Assembly: GCA_007258455.2 (NCBI GenBank)
Contig: VDFB02358134.1
Location: 215,497,565-215,561,564, forward strand
DNA: 64,000 nt
Origin: Sequoia sempervirens
Taxonomy: Eukaryota > Streptophyta > Pinopsida > Cupressales > Cupressaceae
Direction of reading: 5' to 3'
Below, in pieces: positions 1-11,845 of the stretch. The position numbers and the translations under genes are program-made. A model generated the notes under the pieces. The model was not told the origin of the DNA and did not search any database. It saw only the letters and a list, made by a program, of their open reading frames with translations. Position 1 is the first letter of the stretch. The number at the start of each line of letters is the position of its first letter.

Positions 1-1265
1 TGAACCATATTTTTCCACAACAACAATTTGAACTACAAGACCTTAGTAATGCATCCCAGATGCCTTTTTGTCACACTCATTGACCCACAAGCCTTCACAT
101 TACCCACCTAGAATATTTAATCCCTCAACGATAATTTGACTTACCCAATTTGATTGCATCCGACCAAACTTAATCCATGCATTCACACTTAACTTACTTG
201 AACACTCAATTAACTAATTCTCTAGTTTAGATTTTAAAAAATGAGCCACAATTTATCATACTTTGAGTTTAACCCTTTTTCAACCTTTCCTTTATGGCCC
301 TGCTAAGTAGCTAGTTTTAAAATTGGGGTCCCCAAGCTTTTGCAAAATTGGGGCATGTTATGCAACCACACAGTAGGTGGTACACATGAATGATTAAAAA
401 TTACTTGTGCTTCTCCTAGATGATTTAACATGACCCATAAAACATCTTCAAACACTTCTTGAACTCCACTCATCCTTGAACTTGTGGCACACACATTCAA
501 CATATCCTAGTCGGCCAAGAAAAAGCATAACTTAGAAATACCTTCATTCCAGACATAGTTTATTTTGGAGAAACTAGAAATCACTATGTAAAGCAACCAA
601 AAAATTATATGATCTTTAGGAACACTCTCCACCAACCAATTCACCACTTCATACAACAACAAGTCGGTGCAAGCCAACAAACACTAAAACTAGTGACCGT
701 ACAATACAATCTTGCACTCTATCATTTACATTTTTTTCTACGAAAGGACAAATGATATGAAACTTTGGATATATCACCTTCACAGATCAATAACCTTAAC
801 TTATTATCTAAAAAGCTATAATTTCAAATACAAAGGAATCTATATCCAAACTTTGCACCTCTATGAAATTCCTCACAGAAACAATAATGCCTTCAAATTG
901 TCACTTGTAAAACACCTTTACTGTAATCCAAACAACATGAAACTTGGATGACACATGCTCTAAAAAAATTTGAAGCCAACTTCTAAACTACAGGAGCACA
1001 ACATCACTAATAGAGAAATACATAGCATTTTTTAGAGACTCTAGCAACCAAATAGCTAAATTGCAACACTGACGACCAAACTACAACCAATTCCAGCACA
1101 CTTCTAACATCAATGACAACCAAACTACAACAATATCTTGGTGTCTCTTTTTGTGCACTCAAAAACAATATTTTCCACTTAAAATGGATCAAGTATCAGT
1201 TAATGTGTTAACACCCTACAACTATTTTTATTAAAAAGGTAAAATGACACTCTAATTGAAAAAGT
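1..1265. other. No recognisable gene
   Basis: A/T-rich sequence with only short open frames on either strand (up to about 80 codons), none with a recognisable domain or composition suggesting coding. It may be decayed repeat DNA, but I saw no matching copy elsewhere in the window. Confidence 0.5.
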
Positions 1266-2705
1266 ATGGATTGCATAGAGTAACAATGAGACTATAAATT
1301 GAATGAAAATTTTATTTAGAAAAGATAAAATGGTTTAATAAATGTGATGAAGAATTTGGAATATGTATGACTATATCTCTATATTTTATCTTTCATGTTG
1401 ATTCTTTATCTTCACCAAATGAAGTTTGGACAACATTGGAAAAACTCTTTGGTACAAAATATGAATTAAGAGGTCATCAATTTTAAAGAATGATTTGATA
1501 GGGTTAATTCCTTTAGGTTTTGATAAAATATATGAATTCTTCACCAAAATAATGGCTATAAGATTGCAATTGAAATAGTGTGGAATTGAGAAAGATGATA
1601 AATAATTAATCTTAAGTATTCTCTCTAAACTTGATCCAAACTATTCATTCTTTGTTTCTACATTCTATGCCACTAAAATTTCCTTAGTAGCACCCTACAC
1701 AATGTCTTATCTTGATGTGTTTGGTAATAAAATCATAAAATAACAAGAAAAGTTGGTTCAAATGGGAAATATAAAATTTTATATCTCATTCTTTGGTTGC
1801 AAATCAGGGCCCTAAAGATCTAAAGGATAATGGAAAACAAAATAAGAAATAAAAGAACTAATGGGAGAATGCTTCAAATGTACTTTATTTTTCTTCTAAT
1901 TTAGACATTATAACTTCTTCAAATGAAGATAAATCTAAGAAGGAGAAGGTTAAAGTTTCTTACTGTAAGAAAATTGGTCATGAATGTATGAAGAAGTAGA
2001 TTTACCACCTCACACATCTTCTTGAGAAGAGACATAAAGGGGTCACTGAATCTACATCTTCATCAAACCAAGAATCTACTAAGAAAAAGGAAAAAAATAT
2101 ACGAAGATAAACATAAAGGAAAAGATCTTTTTTCTTCTATAATTCTTTGATCAAGGAGATGGCTTCTAGATTCTATAGCTTCTCATCATATGGCTTATTC
2201 ACAATCCATGTTCTCTTATTTTGAGCCTTGTTTTATGCCACCTATTTCGATGTGTAACAATACATATATTAATATAATTTGGAAGGGATCTATTGATATC
2301 GGTGATGGAACTTTCAATGATGTATTGTGCATACCTCATTTTTCCAATAATCCTTTTTCCATATATGATATGACTCATAGTGTAGTAGGGTAGACTATGG
2401 AATTTAGTCCTGATTCAATTATTAAGGATTTGGAGAGTAGAGATATTAATGCTACTTGGGTGCTTGATCATGCATCTCAATTGTACACCTTTTCAAATTT
2501 TATTCCTAGTGATGGATTTGATCCTTTGGATGATGATCACACTTCAAGTGTGGAATTTGATTTTGAGGAAAATTTCGGTTACTTGAACTTGTGTATTCTC
2601 ACAAGTGATCTAATTCTTCAACCTTTCATTAAATCTCCTCCATATATTATTACTACTTCAAAGACCATTGTTTCTTCTCCAAGACCTTCATGTGATTATT
2701 TATAA
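1266..2705 (+). pseudogene. Ty1/copia gag-protease remnant
   Basis: Decayed 5' half of a copia polyprotein. The gag part, readable from about 1330 to 1830 through several stops, contains EVWTTLEKLFG followed by ELRGHQF, a signature of plant copia gag (UBN2-type), and later LSILSKLDPNYSFFVSTF. A zinc-knuckle trace (SYCKKIGHECMKK) lies near 1960-2000. The protease follows at about 2160-2400: the active site reads WLLDSIASHHMA, so the catalytic Asp-Ser-Gly has lost its Gly. GKGSIDIGDGTF-like and LSIYDMTHS-like stretches follow, then 2397-2705 (MEFSPDSII to SRPSCDYL). Integrase, RT and RNase H are not visible downstream, so the copy is both mutated and internally deleted. It is certainly non-functional. 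Confidence 0.75.
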
Positions 2706-3201
2706 TAGGACATACATTTTCTTTTAGATTAAACTTTGTGGGATGATCTCTTGATAGGACATTTTTAAGGAGACACATATTGCATATTTGGGAGACACTA
2801 TTAAATTGTATTCATATTTACTTTGATGGATTTTATTCTTCTTATTTTTTTGTGAGGGAACACTCTAATCCTCTAGTTCATTCTCTACATGATCATTCAT
2901 CATAGGTTGACATGAGTGTGGATACTTTGGATCAAAATTTGGAGGAGACATCATTAGATGAGATACTTGAGTCTTTGGATTGTGTTCTACATTAGTCTGT
3001 AGTAGATTCTAAGTTTTCATTTTCAATAGTGTGGCCTAGAAATCTTGATTTTACTATGTGAGCCTTCAACATCGACATGGTGACACTTGAGTTGAGTTCA
3101 GAGAATTCATAAATATTGATTTTTATTACTACCTATTCCTTTTAGTAGTTGGGAGATAGATTGCATACACCTTTGGTTTTGTTTCTTCCTAAGGGGAGGA
3201 A
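2706..3201 (+). other. Decayed internal region ending in polypurine tract
   Basis: No conserved domain is readable; short acidic pieces such as VDTLDQNLEETSLDEILESLD (about 2910-2980) look like old coding sequence. The stretch ends with AAGGGGAGGAA (3191-3201) directly before a TGTTG, as expected of the polypurine tract that primes plus-strand synthesis just upstream of a 3' LTR. A second purine run, ATGGGGGGAGATAA, lies at about 3307-3320, so the exact LTR border is not certain. Confidence 0.4.
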
Positions 3202-3896
3202 TGTTGTTTGATGATCATGGACTATCTTCTACATCTAATTTTTGGCATCTACCTAGATCTCTTTGGTGGGGATTCTTTATCCTTCCTGTTCATTTCTCTC
3301 TCTTTTATGGGGGGAGATAATTCATTTTTTGTGGGAGGGGGCTTCTTCTTCTTTTGAGGGAATTTTATATGTACATGGGTACCTAACATGACCTAATTTT
3401 TGAGATAAATAATATTTTATATCCTCTTAAGTTATGTTTAATGGTGGGTATTGGTATAGTTTTTTACTTTCCTAGTAGATTAGTTCATTTTCCCTTATTC
3501 ATAGGCTTTTCCTACACTCTTATTGATCTTTCTTAGGATAATAAAGTGATTTTATAATTTAATAACTAGGATATAAGAAGATAAATTTATGTGGTGTTTC
3601 CACCCTTAATGGGTGGAGCATTTAATATTTTCATCACTTTATTTTTTATTGGTGGTCAATTCCTATTGGTTGTATTTTCCACCTCCATCATCTCCTTAAA
3701 TAGACATAAACTCACTAACTAGCTTGTATTTTCATATTCACTCTTGTATACTTTGGCATACATGTACATTGCATGCAATCATTATTCTACATATTTACTT
3801 TGAGCTCCTAATACAATCTTGTCATCTTGACATTTGCACATCTCTTATAATTTTGGGTTTATAATTGTGTTAAGGATGAAAATTTATGATGCTACA
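3202..3896 (+). mobile_element. LTR-like block of the copia remnant
   Basis: Begins TGTTG after a purine tract and ends at GCTACA, giving TG...CA ends. It contains a TATA-like TTAAATAG near 3695, in the usual relative place for an LTR promoter. Immediately after it is CTTGGTAATTGA, only weakly like a tRNA-Met primer site. There is no second copy in the window, so the borders rest on motifs alone. It could instead be unrelated decayed sequence. Confidence 0.4.
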
Positions 3897-3899
3897 CTT

Positions 3900-5800
3900 G
3901 GTAATTGACCTTTTGAGCCATTTTATGGGTGGTAGGATAAATATCTTGAAATTATTCCAAGAGTGTAGTAGAGCTTTTAGGTTCCTTGTGATATACTCAT
4001 TGACTAATATCTTCTTCAATCTATTCTTGTTCCAAAGTACCTAGAGATTGGAAAGTAGTGGAGCCCAAACTCTTGGTTGTTGGAACTTGTGGTTTCTTTG
4101 ATGAAGATGGCCTCCCAAAGGTATGTGGAGAGAGAGGAATTGTACCCACATTAATATAAGTGCTCATTTCATACTCCTCACAACCCTTATCAATGATCTT
4201 GACCCTGGCGAAGGTAGATTTGAGGGTAGTAGATGAGTTAGAAGATGCGAGAAGTGTGTTGGGATCGACATAAGATGAGGATGAAGTTTCATTGGAAGGC
4301 ATCACTTTGACCCGAGGAAAATGTTGAGAGTGAGGAAAAGAGGCCTCAAGAGCATGACAGTGCTCAAAAGGGTGTGCCTCAACATGGATAGTGACTTTAA
4401 TACCATTATAGGGGAATTTTAGGAATTGATGATAGGTGGATGGAATGACCTACATTACATGGATCCATGAGTGACTGAGGAGGAGATTATAGGGGAGTTC
4501 AATATTAATGACATGACATGTGTTATACTACAAGGCATGGCCAAATTGAATGAGGAGATAAATGGTTCCAGCCAAGTCTTGTTCTGCATTGCCATATACT
4601 TTGATAGTAATCACCTATTTTTATAATTCATCTTGGGTATATCCAACCCATTAGATGAAGTTTAATGTAAATAGATTAAGGGAAGAACCATTATCTAATA
4701 GGACACTCTTTACTTTATTTTTGAAAATGACGACTTCAATGTGTAGGGGATGATTATGGGCTAGATTAATTGGAGGCATATCATTCTAGTTAAAACCCAA
4801 CTGGTAGGTGGATGAAAGGTGTCTTACTAATGCTTATAATTTTGTGGGATCAATGCTTGTAGGGAAATGAGATTCTTGCAATACTTTTTTGAGGATTTAT
4901 TGATAGATAGTAGAAGTCTTTAACAAGTCTAAGATGGAAATTTGAGCAAGGATTTACCAAGCTGATCTAGAATATTATATTGTAGATACACAAAAGGTTG
5001 TTGGGATTCATTATATGGCCTAAGAATGGTAATACGGCCTTGTCGAGTAGTGAGTGCATATTGGGGTTCTCTGGATTTCACTCTAATCATAGTCACTCAT
5101 GGATCAATTTGTATGATACAACTTACCATATTATCATAATTGAAAGGGACTTTATAATAGTCAACATTATTGGTCCTATTATTTAGGCTATTATTTTAGG
5201 AATTATGAGGACCATAATTATCATTGGAAGTTCTATCCCCTTGAGATTGATATTAAAAATTGTTTTGGTATATTTTTAATTGAGCATTAGATAATGTTGA
5301 TTGATTCCCTTCAATGGTAATGTCACCCCGATCAATGAGATCCTAGACATAGTTCTTGATCTTCATAAATTTATTAGTGGAATGTCCCTTAATTCTATGA
5401 TTTAATCACAATACTCACTTTCCTTATAACAATTAGTCTTTGGATTAGTCTCATCAAAATGTTGGGTGATCGAATAGTTGACCGCATTAGCTTGTACTAG
5501 CTTATGAAACATTGCATGAAGGGGTTCTCCTAAAGGAGTGAAAGTGTATTTATTGTTACCTTGATTTGGAGGTTGGGGTGTTCCTTGAGGAATGAATATT
5601 GTATTGGTTTAAGTCACGGTGGGTGCATTTTGATGAGCTTGAGATGTATTAGTCACCTAAACATACTTGGTATTAGTCACACCATCATTGACGACATTAT
5701 TATTCTTGTTCCAAAAGTGAGACCTATCATTAGAGGGTTTATCATTATTTGTTTATAGATTTTAACTAAACCCTTAGCAACAAGAACCTTCTCGATGGTG
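3900..5800 (-). pseudogene. Ty3/gypsy gag-protease remnant
   Basis: Reads right to left. At 5800-5690 the minus strand gives TIEKVLVAKGLVK and then an HFWNKNNNVVNDG-like stretch, which matches the same part of gag in element D (about 33980-34100). Around 4715-4680 is LLDNGSSLNLF, a retropepsin active-site region with DNG. Near 4490-4390 come SHSWIH, then PSTYHQFLKFPYNG, the end of the protease domain, again paralleled in D (38150-38220). The frame 4305-4021 is a Ser/Thr-rich spacer, and LLE.FQDIYPTTHK near 3980-3920 resembles the start of the RT region. Several stops interrupt it, and RT is absent. The upstream end is cut at 5800 by an LTR in the opposite orientation. Confidence 0.7.
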
Positions 5801-6575
5801 TGTAGTGTAGGAAATTGTATACCTTTACAATTTCACACTATGTTTTGGCCCCCCTAAATTATTGAGTTTAATTGGACCCATAAATACCTAAAATTATGCA
5901 TTCTATAGCCCATTTGTCCCATTTTTCAATAAGAATCAAGTATTGAACAAATAAATACAACTTATTTGTTGCCCCCAAAACTATGTGTCCTAGAAATATA
6001 GGCGAGGACCCATTCCCCCAAGATCAATTGGATCCCCTTTATGAGCCAAGACCCATTTTTAAATCTGATTTTGGAGGAAATTTAACATTCAAAATTCAAC
6101 TAGCAAATGTTAGCTATTAGGATCTAATTTTTGGGAAATTAAGTAAATTCCTATAAATACCTAGTCTTTTCATCATTTGAAACTAGAACACAATTTGGAG
6201 AAGAGCTTATAATCAAGAATTATTCTCAAGAGAATTCAAGAGAATAATTTGAGAGCTTTATTACATCAATTCAAGATCCAAGTACCATGCCATAGTGTTT
6301 GTGAGTTTATGTTATCATGTTGTCATTTTTTTATGAAGGCTAACATCTTTTGTAGGTGTCTCTAAAGAATTCAAGCATTTAAGATCCAATTCCCTTGGAG
6401 TGATATGTATGTCTTCAGTCCTTCAAGGAAGCTATTGAAGGGTGGTGAGTTGATGACATTGTGATTTCATCATTCCTTCATTTCCATTATCATTTATCCA
6501 TTGACATTTCCATTGTGAAAGTGGAAACACTATTCACGAGGTTTGACTGAGGCAAGTCCCTAAAATTCCCCAACA
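5801..6575 (+). mobile_element. 5' LTR of gypsy copy F
   Basis: Starts TGTAGTGTAGGAAA and ends GGCAAGTCCC...CCAACA. Both ends match, in reverse complement, the LTR at 15600-16591, which defines the family and the borders. Internal sequence has diverged strongly (775 against 992 bp). It is followed by a leader and gag/protease spacer in the same orientation, so it acts as a 5' LTR. I see no clear primer binding site after 6575. Confidence 0.6.
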
Positions 6576-8293
6576 TTTTATTCTCCTTTGAATGTGTAGG
6601 TTATAGGTTGAAGAAAGATTGAAGAGATCTTGAATAGAAATTTTGTATTGCTGCATTTTTTGTCATACATCTTGTCAAGCCACAAAAACCTAGTTATAAA
6701 ATTATTTGACAACATTCCAGAAACTTTGTAAGTAGAAACATAAGTCTCAAATCTTCCACCAAAGGACCCATAAAGTTGTTTAGGAACCCATTCGAAAGAC
6801 CTATTCACCATTGGGAAAATGATTCATTGTATGCACATCAAAATGAATTTTTATGAGCAATTTTGTTGTCCTCTGCACTTCCCATATCCACTTGTAAACT
6901 GATAAGTAGGAGGTATTTTCCACATCGTGTCAAATTATGATATTGCTATCAGGATTCAACCGTGTAGTTTTGAGTCAAACTCATTGACCCATGAAACATG
7001 GGTCAATGAGTTTGACTCGAAACTACACAGTTGAATCCTGATAGCAATATCATAACATCACTTGTAAACTGTTATTTTTTCTGTCAATTTTTGGCATCTT
7101 GCATTTTATTTATCAAGGCATATAAGATCATTAGTATAATAATTCTTCAATATTTCCAAATCATTCTAATCCCCCATTAGATGTTGATTCAGGTCTGATT
7201 GTCTCACCATTAGGGCTAAAAGTTGATCTTTTTACCTTGTGATCTGAATCTCTAATGAAACTTTAGAGAAAGGCACCATTGAATCCTAGGTTATTTGTAA
7301 TTTAGGTCCTAGGATCCATTTTCTCTATATTTCATTTTGGTTAACCTAACATGTTAGCACTATAAATTTTTTGAAATTGGGGGTTATTCAAACTGAAGAT
7401 CTAGGGTTTGCCTTGCATTACTTTGCATTTCTCATTTAGGGTTTCATCTTTGCATCATAAATTTTGCATCACATTTCGCATTACAGATTGCATTAGAGTC
7501 ATCTTTATATTTAATTTTTATTCATTAAGTTGGTAAAATTTTAAAAATGTTACTTGCATTTAGATTGCATCTTTCATTTAAGTCAAAAAAAGTGAAAAAA
7601 ATGCATAGTTTTGTTTCAAATTTGCATCAAAACACCATTTTTAAAATTTTACATCTTCAAAGTAGTTAAGTATTGCATATTAGATGTAAAAATTTTCATT
7701 CAAAATTTTTCCTTTATTGTTACATATGTGCATTTGAATCACATTGTCTCAAATTGAAAAACATTGCATTGTTTGATTTCAAATTGTATCAAATAATCAC
7801 TTTCAGATTGTGGGATCTTATAATCACTCAAATATTACATTTTACATCTAAAATTTGCATTCAAAATTTCCAAAAAAAAATCACCTTTGTTTCACACTTG
7901 AATCTTGCATTACCTTGTCCTAAATTGAGAAAAATTTGGGAAAACAGTCACTGGTTAACCTAGTTGCAACTGGAAAAAGAAACATCAAAAATCAACATAA
8001 AACTTCAAATTTTATGTTTTCAGAACCCTGTACAAGGACCCATTCACCCTTGGGAAACCATGTCCTTGTATAGGTGTCTCAAGCAACTTTTGAACATTTT
8101 TTGTCTCTGTCATTCATTTTGTTCCTACTTGCAGATGTTTGATTTGGAATTCTGAAACAATGTTTATAGGATAACTTTTTATATCATTCAAAACTCTTGT
8201 GTTATCATGGTTCATATTCTATTGTCAAATGTTATTGAGTATTTTAAGGCATTTTTGTTACAAGCATATGAAAATTAATTTATTTCCCTTCTT
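6576..8293 (+). other. Leader of gypsy copy F
   Basis: Non-coding, rich in TTTGCATT/TGCATTT repeats at 7430-7930 and carrying the phrases GGACCCATTCACCCTTGGG (8036-8054) and AGGTCCTAGGATCCATTTT (about 7303-7322). Reverse-complement counterparts occur in the leader copies at 14990-15599 and 52265-53830, showing they belong to one family. The long palindrome at 6936-7054 is inside it. The short frames here show no recognisable domain. Confidence 0.5.
6936..7054. repeat. 58-bp-arm near-perfect palindrome, 3-nt loop
   Basis: The left arm 6936-6993 and right arm 6997-7054 are reverse complements at 56 of 58 positions, with AAA between them. Both mismatches are C/T differences at CpG sites. A 13-bp direct repeat, CACTTGTAAACTG, flanks it at 6889-6901 and 7059-7071. 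Transcribed RNA would fold into a long hairpin, so this could be a small-RNA source, a foldback element, or a template-switch product. Confidence 0.9.
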
Positions 8294-9305
8294 TTGTTGT
8301 TTTTCATTGATCCCTCTCCCATTACCCCTCCTATGAGTGAGGATAGCTTAGTGAAAGAGAATACAATCTTGGAAAATCATGACAATCATATTTGTTCTTC
8401 TCCAAATATCTCTCCTACTAGTGACAAAGATATCTTGGTATTAGAAGATTCAATCATTGAGAGTCATGAGAATCCTATTTGTTTCTCTTCCCCTACCTCT
8501 CCTACTTGGGAATATATTGTTGGTCAAGAGGATAAAATCATTGAAAATCATTATAATCATAGTTGTTATTCTCTCGATACCTCTCCTATTTGTGATGAAG
8601 GTATTTTGGTGTTAGAAGACCCTTGATTATTGAGCTTTATGAGAATCTTGTTTTCCCATCTCTCATTCTTTACCCAATAGGAAATACATGGTAGATAAAG
8701 AAGATGATATCATTAATACATGTATTTCAAAAGATAGTAAGATGGATTGCTTAGATGAAGATGATAAGGTCACATTAGAACCCCCCATATAGAAGGTCAT
8801 CAACAAGAAGTCAAATCCGTTGAAGTTATGAACACATAATTGGCTATTATATCTCACTTGATTATTGTGCCCCCTAAAAGTCCTTTTGTACCTCCCAAGA
8901 ATTCTCTAATCATTGGGTCTCCTAAGATTCCTTTTGAACTTCCTAGGACTCCTCTAATTATTGGACTTGTTAATTCACCTCTCATTATAGGACCTCCTAA
9001 ACCAATTTATCATACTATAGCTCATACATATAACACTAGAAACAATAAGAAACCAAGACAAACTCTAACATCCATCCCATTTCCTCAACCATATCTCCCA
9101 CCTACACCTAAAATTTTGCAACGTAGTGTTAAATAATTTGATCTTATTGAGAAACTTATTAACACTCCTACTAAGATGTCCCTTTGGGATTTGATTCAAA
9201 CATCACCTACTTACTATGACATGCTTCAACATGCTTTATAAAAAAATGTCATTCCTCCTAGTGTGCAACCAAATGATGTGGAAAATTTGATTGAGAATAA
9301 TAATT
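8294..9305 (+). pseudogene. Gypsy gag-protease linker of copy F
   Basis: Two main frames, 8294-8626 and 8840-9136, continuing in broken frame to 9305. The second is proline-rich (PPKSPFVPPKNSLIIG and related repeats), then TYNTRNNKK, and after a stop KMSLWDLIQTSPTYYDMLQHAL. This corresponds to the stretch just upstream of the protease in element D (QISILELLKTSPVHKNILEEAL, 37695-37760), supporting gypsy origin. The protease itself is missing because copia A occupies the sequence from 9306. The typical gag core is not seen, so F is deleted between leader and linker. Confidence 0.55.
8346..8640 (+). repeat. Degenerate ~87-bp coding tandem repeat
   Basis: About three and a half copies of a 28-29 residue unit, each with an I-I/L-E-N/S-H-x-N-x-I/S-C core, then Ser/Pro-rich sequence, then D/E plus I-L-V-L-E-D. 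Further, more decayed copies may continue to about 8720 in another frame. It forms the acidic N-terminal part of the F linker. Confidence 0.6.
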
Positions 9306-10976
9306 TGTTGAATGAATAAGACAACTGAGAGGGGGGTGAATCAACTGTATCAAATTAAAACATCAAGACCCTCAACAGTAATCGGATCCAAAAGAATTCA
9401 TTAAAACCTTATTTTGTTAAAGTGATTAATCTTGAAATGAAGATAGAAAAAATTGAAATAACAACACCATACATAAGAGAACACCAGATTTACATGGAAG
9501 ACCCAATGATGGAAAACCATGGTGAGGATTAGCTCACAATATAAGTAATTGCAAAACTAGTACAAGGCCGGCTCACTACCAGAATATGACACATTGTCTA
9601 ATAGGGCTCACAACCAAAGCTCACTACTTAGAATATGAAAAGAAGATAGAAGAGAAATATTACATAAAGAACACTATCTCAATGTAATAAGGAACCCACC
9701 ACAATTACTCCAACACTTTCACAGCCTTGTTTGAAAGATTATGGATTCCTTTAGTTCACCACCTTTAGAAGTACAACACTTTCAAGTTCATACTCCTTTT
9801 CTAAAATTTTCATCTATAATTCTACAATTCACACCATAGTCATCACTCACATCTATCTTACATCTATCTTCATATCTTTTGACAACACCAATCTTATTTA
9901 TACCATCCTCAACCTTGAAAACCTTCTCCAAGGTCAACCAAAAATTCTTTACATTTATAATTTAAAATTAGGTCAACACCCAAACATTCCTTCAATGGAT
10001 AGGAATAAAGGAAACCTATATAAATCCTTAGTTAGGACCCAAATTTGTCCTAACAAACCTCAACACACTTCCACAAATTTTGAAACAGCTTCACATGAAG
10101 TGTTAACACCAAGGTGTCCATTACCCATGTTAAACACCATAAAACAATTAAGCACACACTTCCCACTTGAACAAGACGACACAAGAACTACACAAATATC
10201 TTTTTTATGATCTAGAAAAATCTATGAACCACTTGAGATCCAACAAATATTTTTTCCAAACTCGCATCAAAGAAATACTTCAACCCAGAACATCTAGTTA
10301 ATCTTATATGCAAATTAACACATGAAACACACATTGTACTACACCAAATTAAGAGAAAAATTGAATTCTAATATATATAAACGACATAAGAAACTTCCTA
10401 GATCCACACAACCTGAAACCAAATTGCAAAGAAATTCAAAGTAAATACATTTCTCCCAGACCATAGCAATCAACATTAAAAACCTACTTCACATACTGAT
10501 GAACACATCTCGCTCTGCACAACGATCCAAAAAAATAAACTCTAGATATAGAAACTACTAACAACCTTGAACAACATATCAGATATGCACATGTATAGCA
10601 TCAACACAGAAAAAACACAGAGAACATCCCAGAGCACATTCTACACACTGACACAACACTATTTTCTCTATTTATCAAATTTTCTCAAAAGAACTTTGAA
10701 ACCAAGTACCAAAGGCACCATCTTAACACATTACTTCATTCCAACATATCCCCAGACACTACAACATAAGGATAGCTCCATGTACTAACAACACTTCCTT
10801 AATATCTCAACTATACATGCACACAAAATGTAACAGATTGTTTCCCTCTTTTCTTATAATTTTCTCAATATCCTCGACATGTTCATAATGCAACAACCTT
10901 CCTCAACACATATTTGAAATAAATAAAAACACCAACTTGTTTACATAAATGACAACACCTTTATACACTTGCAACA
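9306..10976 (-). repeat. 3' LTR of copia A
   Basis: Outer edge TGTTGAATGAATAAGACAAC at 9306, inner edge CAACA next to the polypurine tract, 1671 bp. Just inside the outer edge is GACAACTGAGAGGGGGGTGA, the reverse complement of a U5-end motif shared with the LTRs of B, C and the copy at 59479. Internally it shares the CATGGTGAGGATTAGCTCAC region with the LTR at 59479. The two outermost bases could instead belong to host sequence. Confidence 0.7.
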
Positions 10977-10977
10977 A

Positions 10978-10989
10978 TCTCCCCCTTTG
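10978..10989 (-). other. Polypurine tract of A
   Basis: The minus strand reads CAAAGGGGGAGA directly before the LTR start TGTTGCAAG. This is the usual copia primer for plus-strand DNA. Similar purine runs occur upstream near 11110-11120, 11160-11172 and 11200-11210. Confidence 0.75.
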
Positions 10990-11369
10990 TCATTGATGGA
11001 AACACATGATGTGAAAAACCATCAAAGATACAACATCTCTAAACACACTCTCTCATGATTTTCTTTTACTTTCTCTCCCACTATGTACATAAAATTTTTC
11101 ACATGATTCTTTCTGCCCCTTTGACATCAATGGAAAAGGATAAAGTATTTTTCATTGTTCTCCCCCTTTGACACTGAACCAAGATACTTACTTTGAATAC
11201 TCCCCCTTAGGAGTACATCCAATCAAATCATGAATTCTACACAATGACAATATATATTCCTTACTGTAACAATGACACTACCTACTCCCCCTAAGAGGTA
11301 GCCACCAACATTAGTCCAGATGAGAGATGAATCCATAGATTCATTATACTGATGCATCTCCATATGTAT

Positions 11370-11845
11370 CTAGTTCAAAGGAGGGGAAATAACCCCCAAC
11401 TTCTTGTGAAGATTCTCAAAAGTATCCTTAGGAAGAGCCTTAGTGAATATGTCAGCAATCTGATTCTTTGTAGGTACATATTCAAGCTTCACCTCATTCT
11501 CCATAACCTTCTGTCTCAGATAGTGATACCAGATTGATATATGATTTGTCCTTGAATGCATCACTAGATTTTTTGAAATGTTAATCACACTTGTATTATC
11601 ACAAAAGATAGAAATGGACTCATCATACATTACTCTGATATCCTTTAATGTCTGTCTCATCCATAATACTTGTGTGCAGCAAGATGTGTATGCAATATAC
11701 TCAGCCTCTGAAGTAGACAAAGAAACTGAATCTTGCTTCTTACTCAGCCATGACACCAATCTACATCCAAGAAATAATGCACCACCACTTGTACTTTTCT
11801 TATCATCAACACAACCAACCCAATATGCATCTATGTATGCACTTA
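11370..11845 (-). pseudogene. Copia A RNase H
   Basis: C-terminal RNase H of the polyprotein, which removes the RNA strand during reverse transcription. From right to left: IDAYWVGCVDD, KKSTSGGALF, VSWLSKKQDSVSLSTSEAEYIA, CDNTSVINISKN, LEYVPTKNQIADIFTKALPK. The acidic catalytic residues (Asp in IDAYW, Glu in SEAEY, Asp in CDNTS) are present. The frame 11759-11370 is open for 129 codons. This is one of the better-preserved parts of A. Confidence 0.85.

Noticed and set aside
6578..6811. 77-codon minus-strand frame
   Set aside because: No domain, lies in the leader of F, and its length is unremarkable in this A/T-rich DNA.
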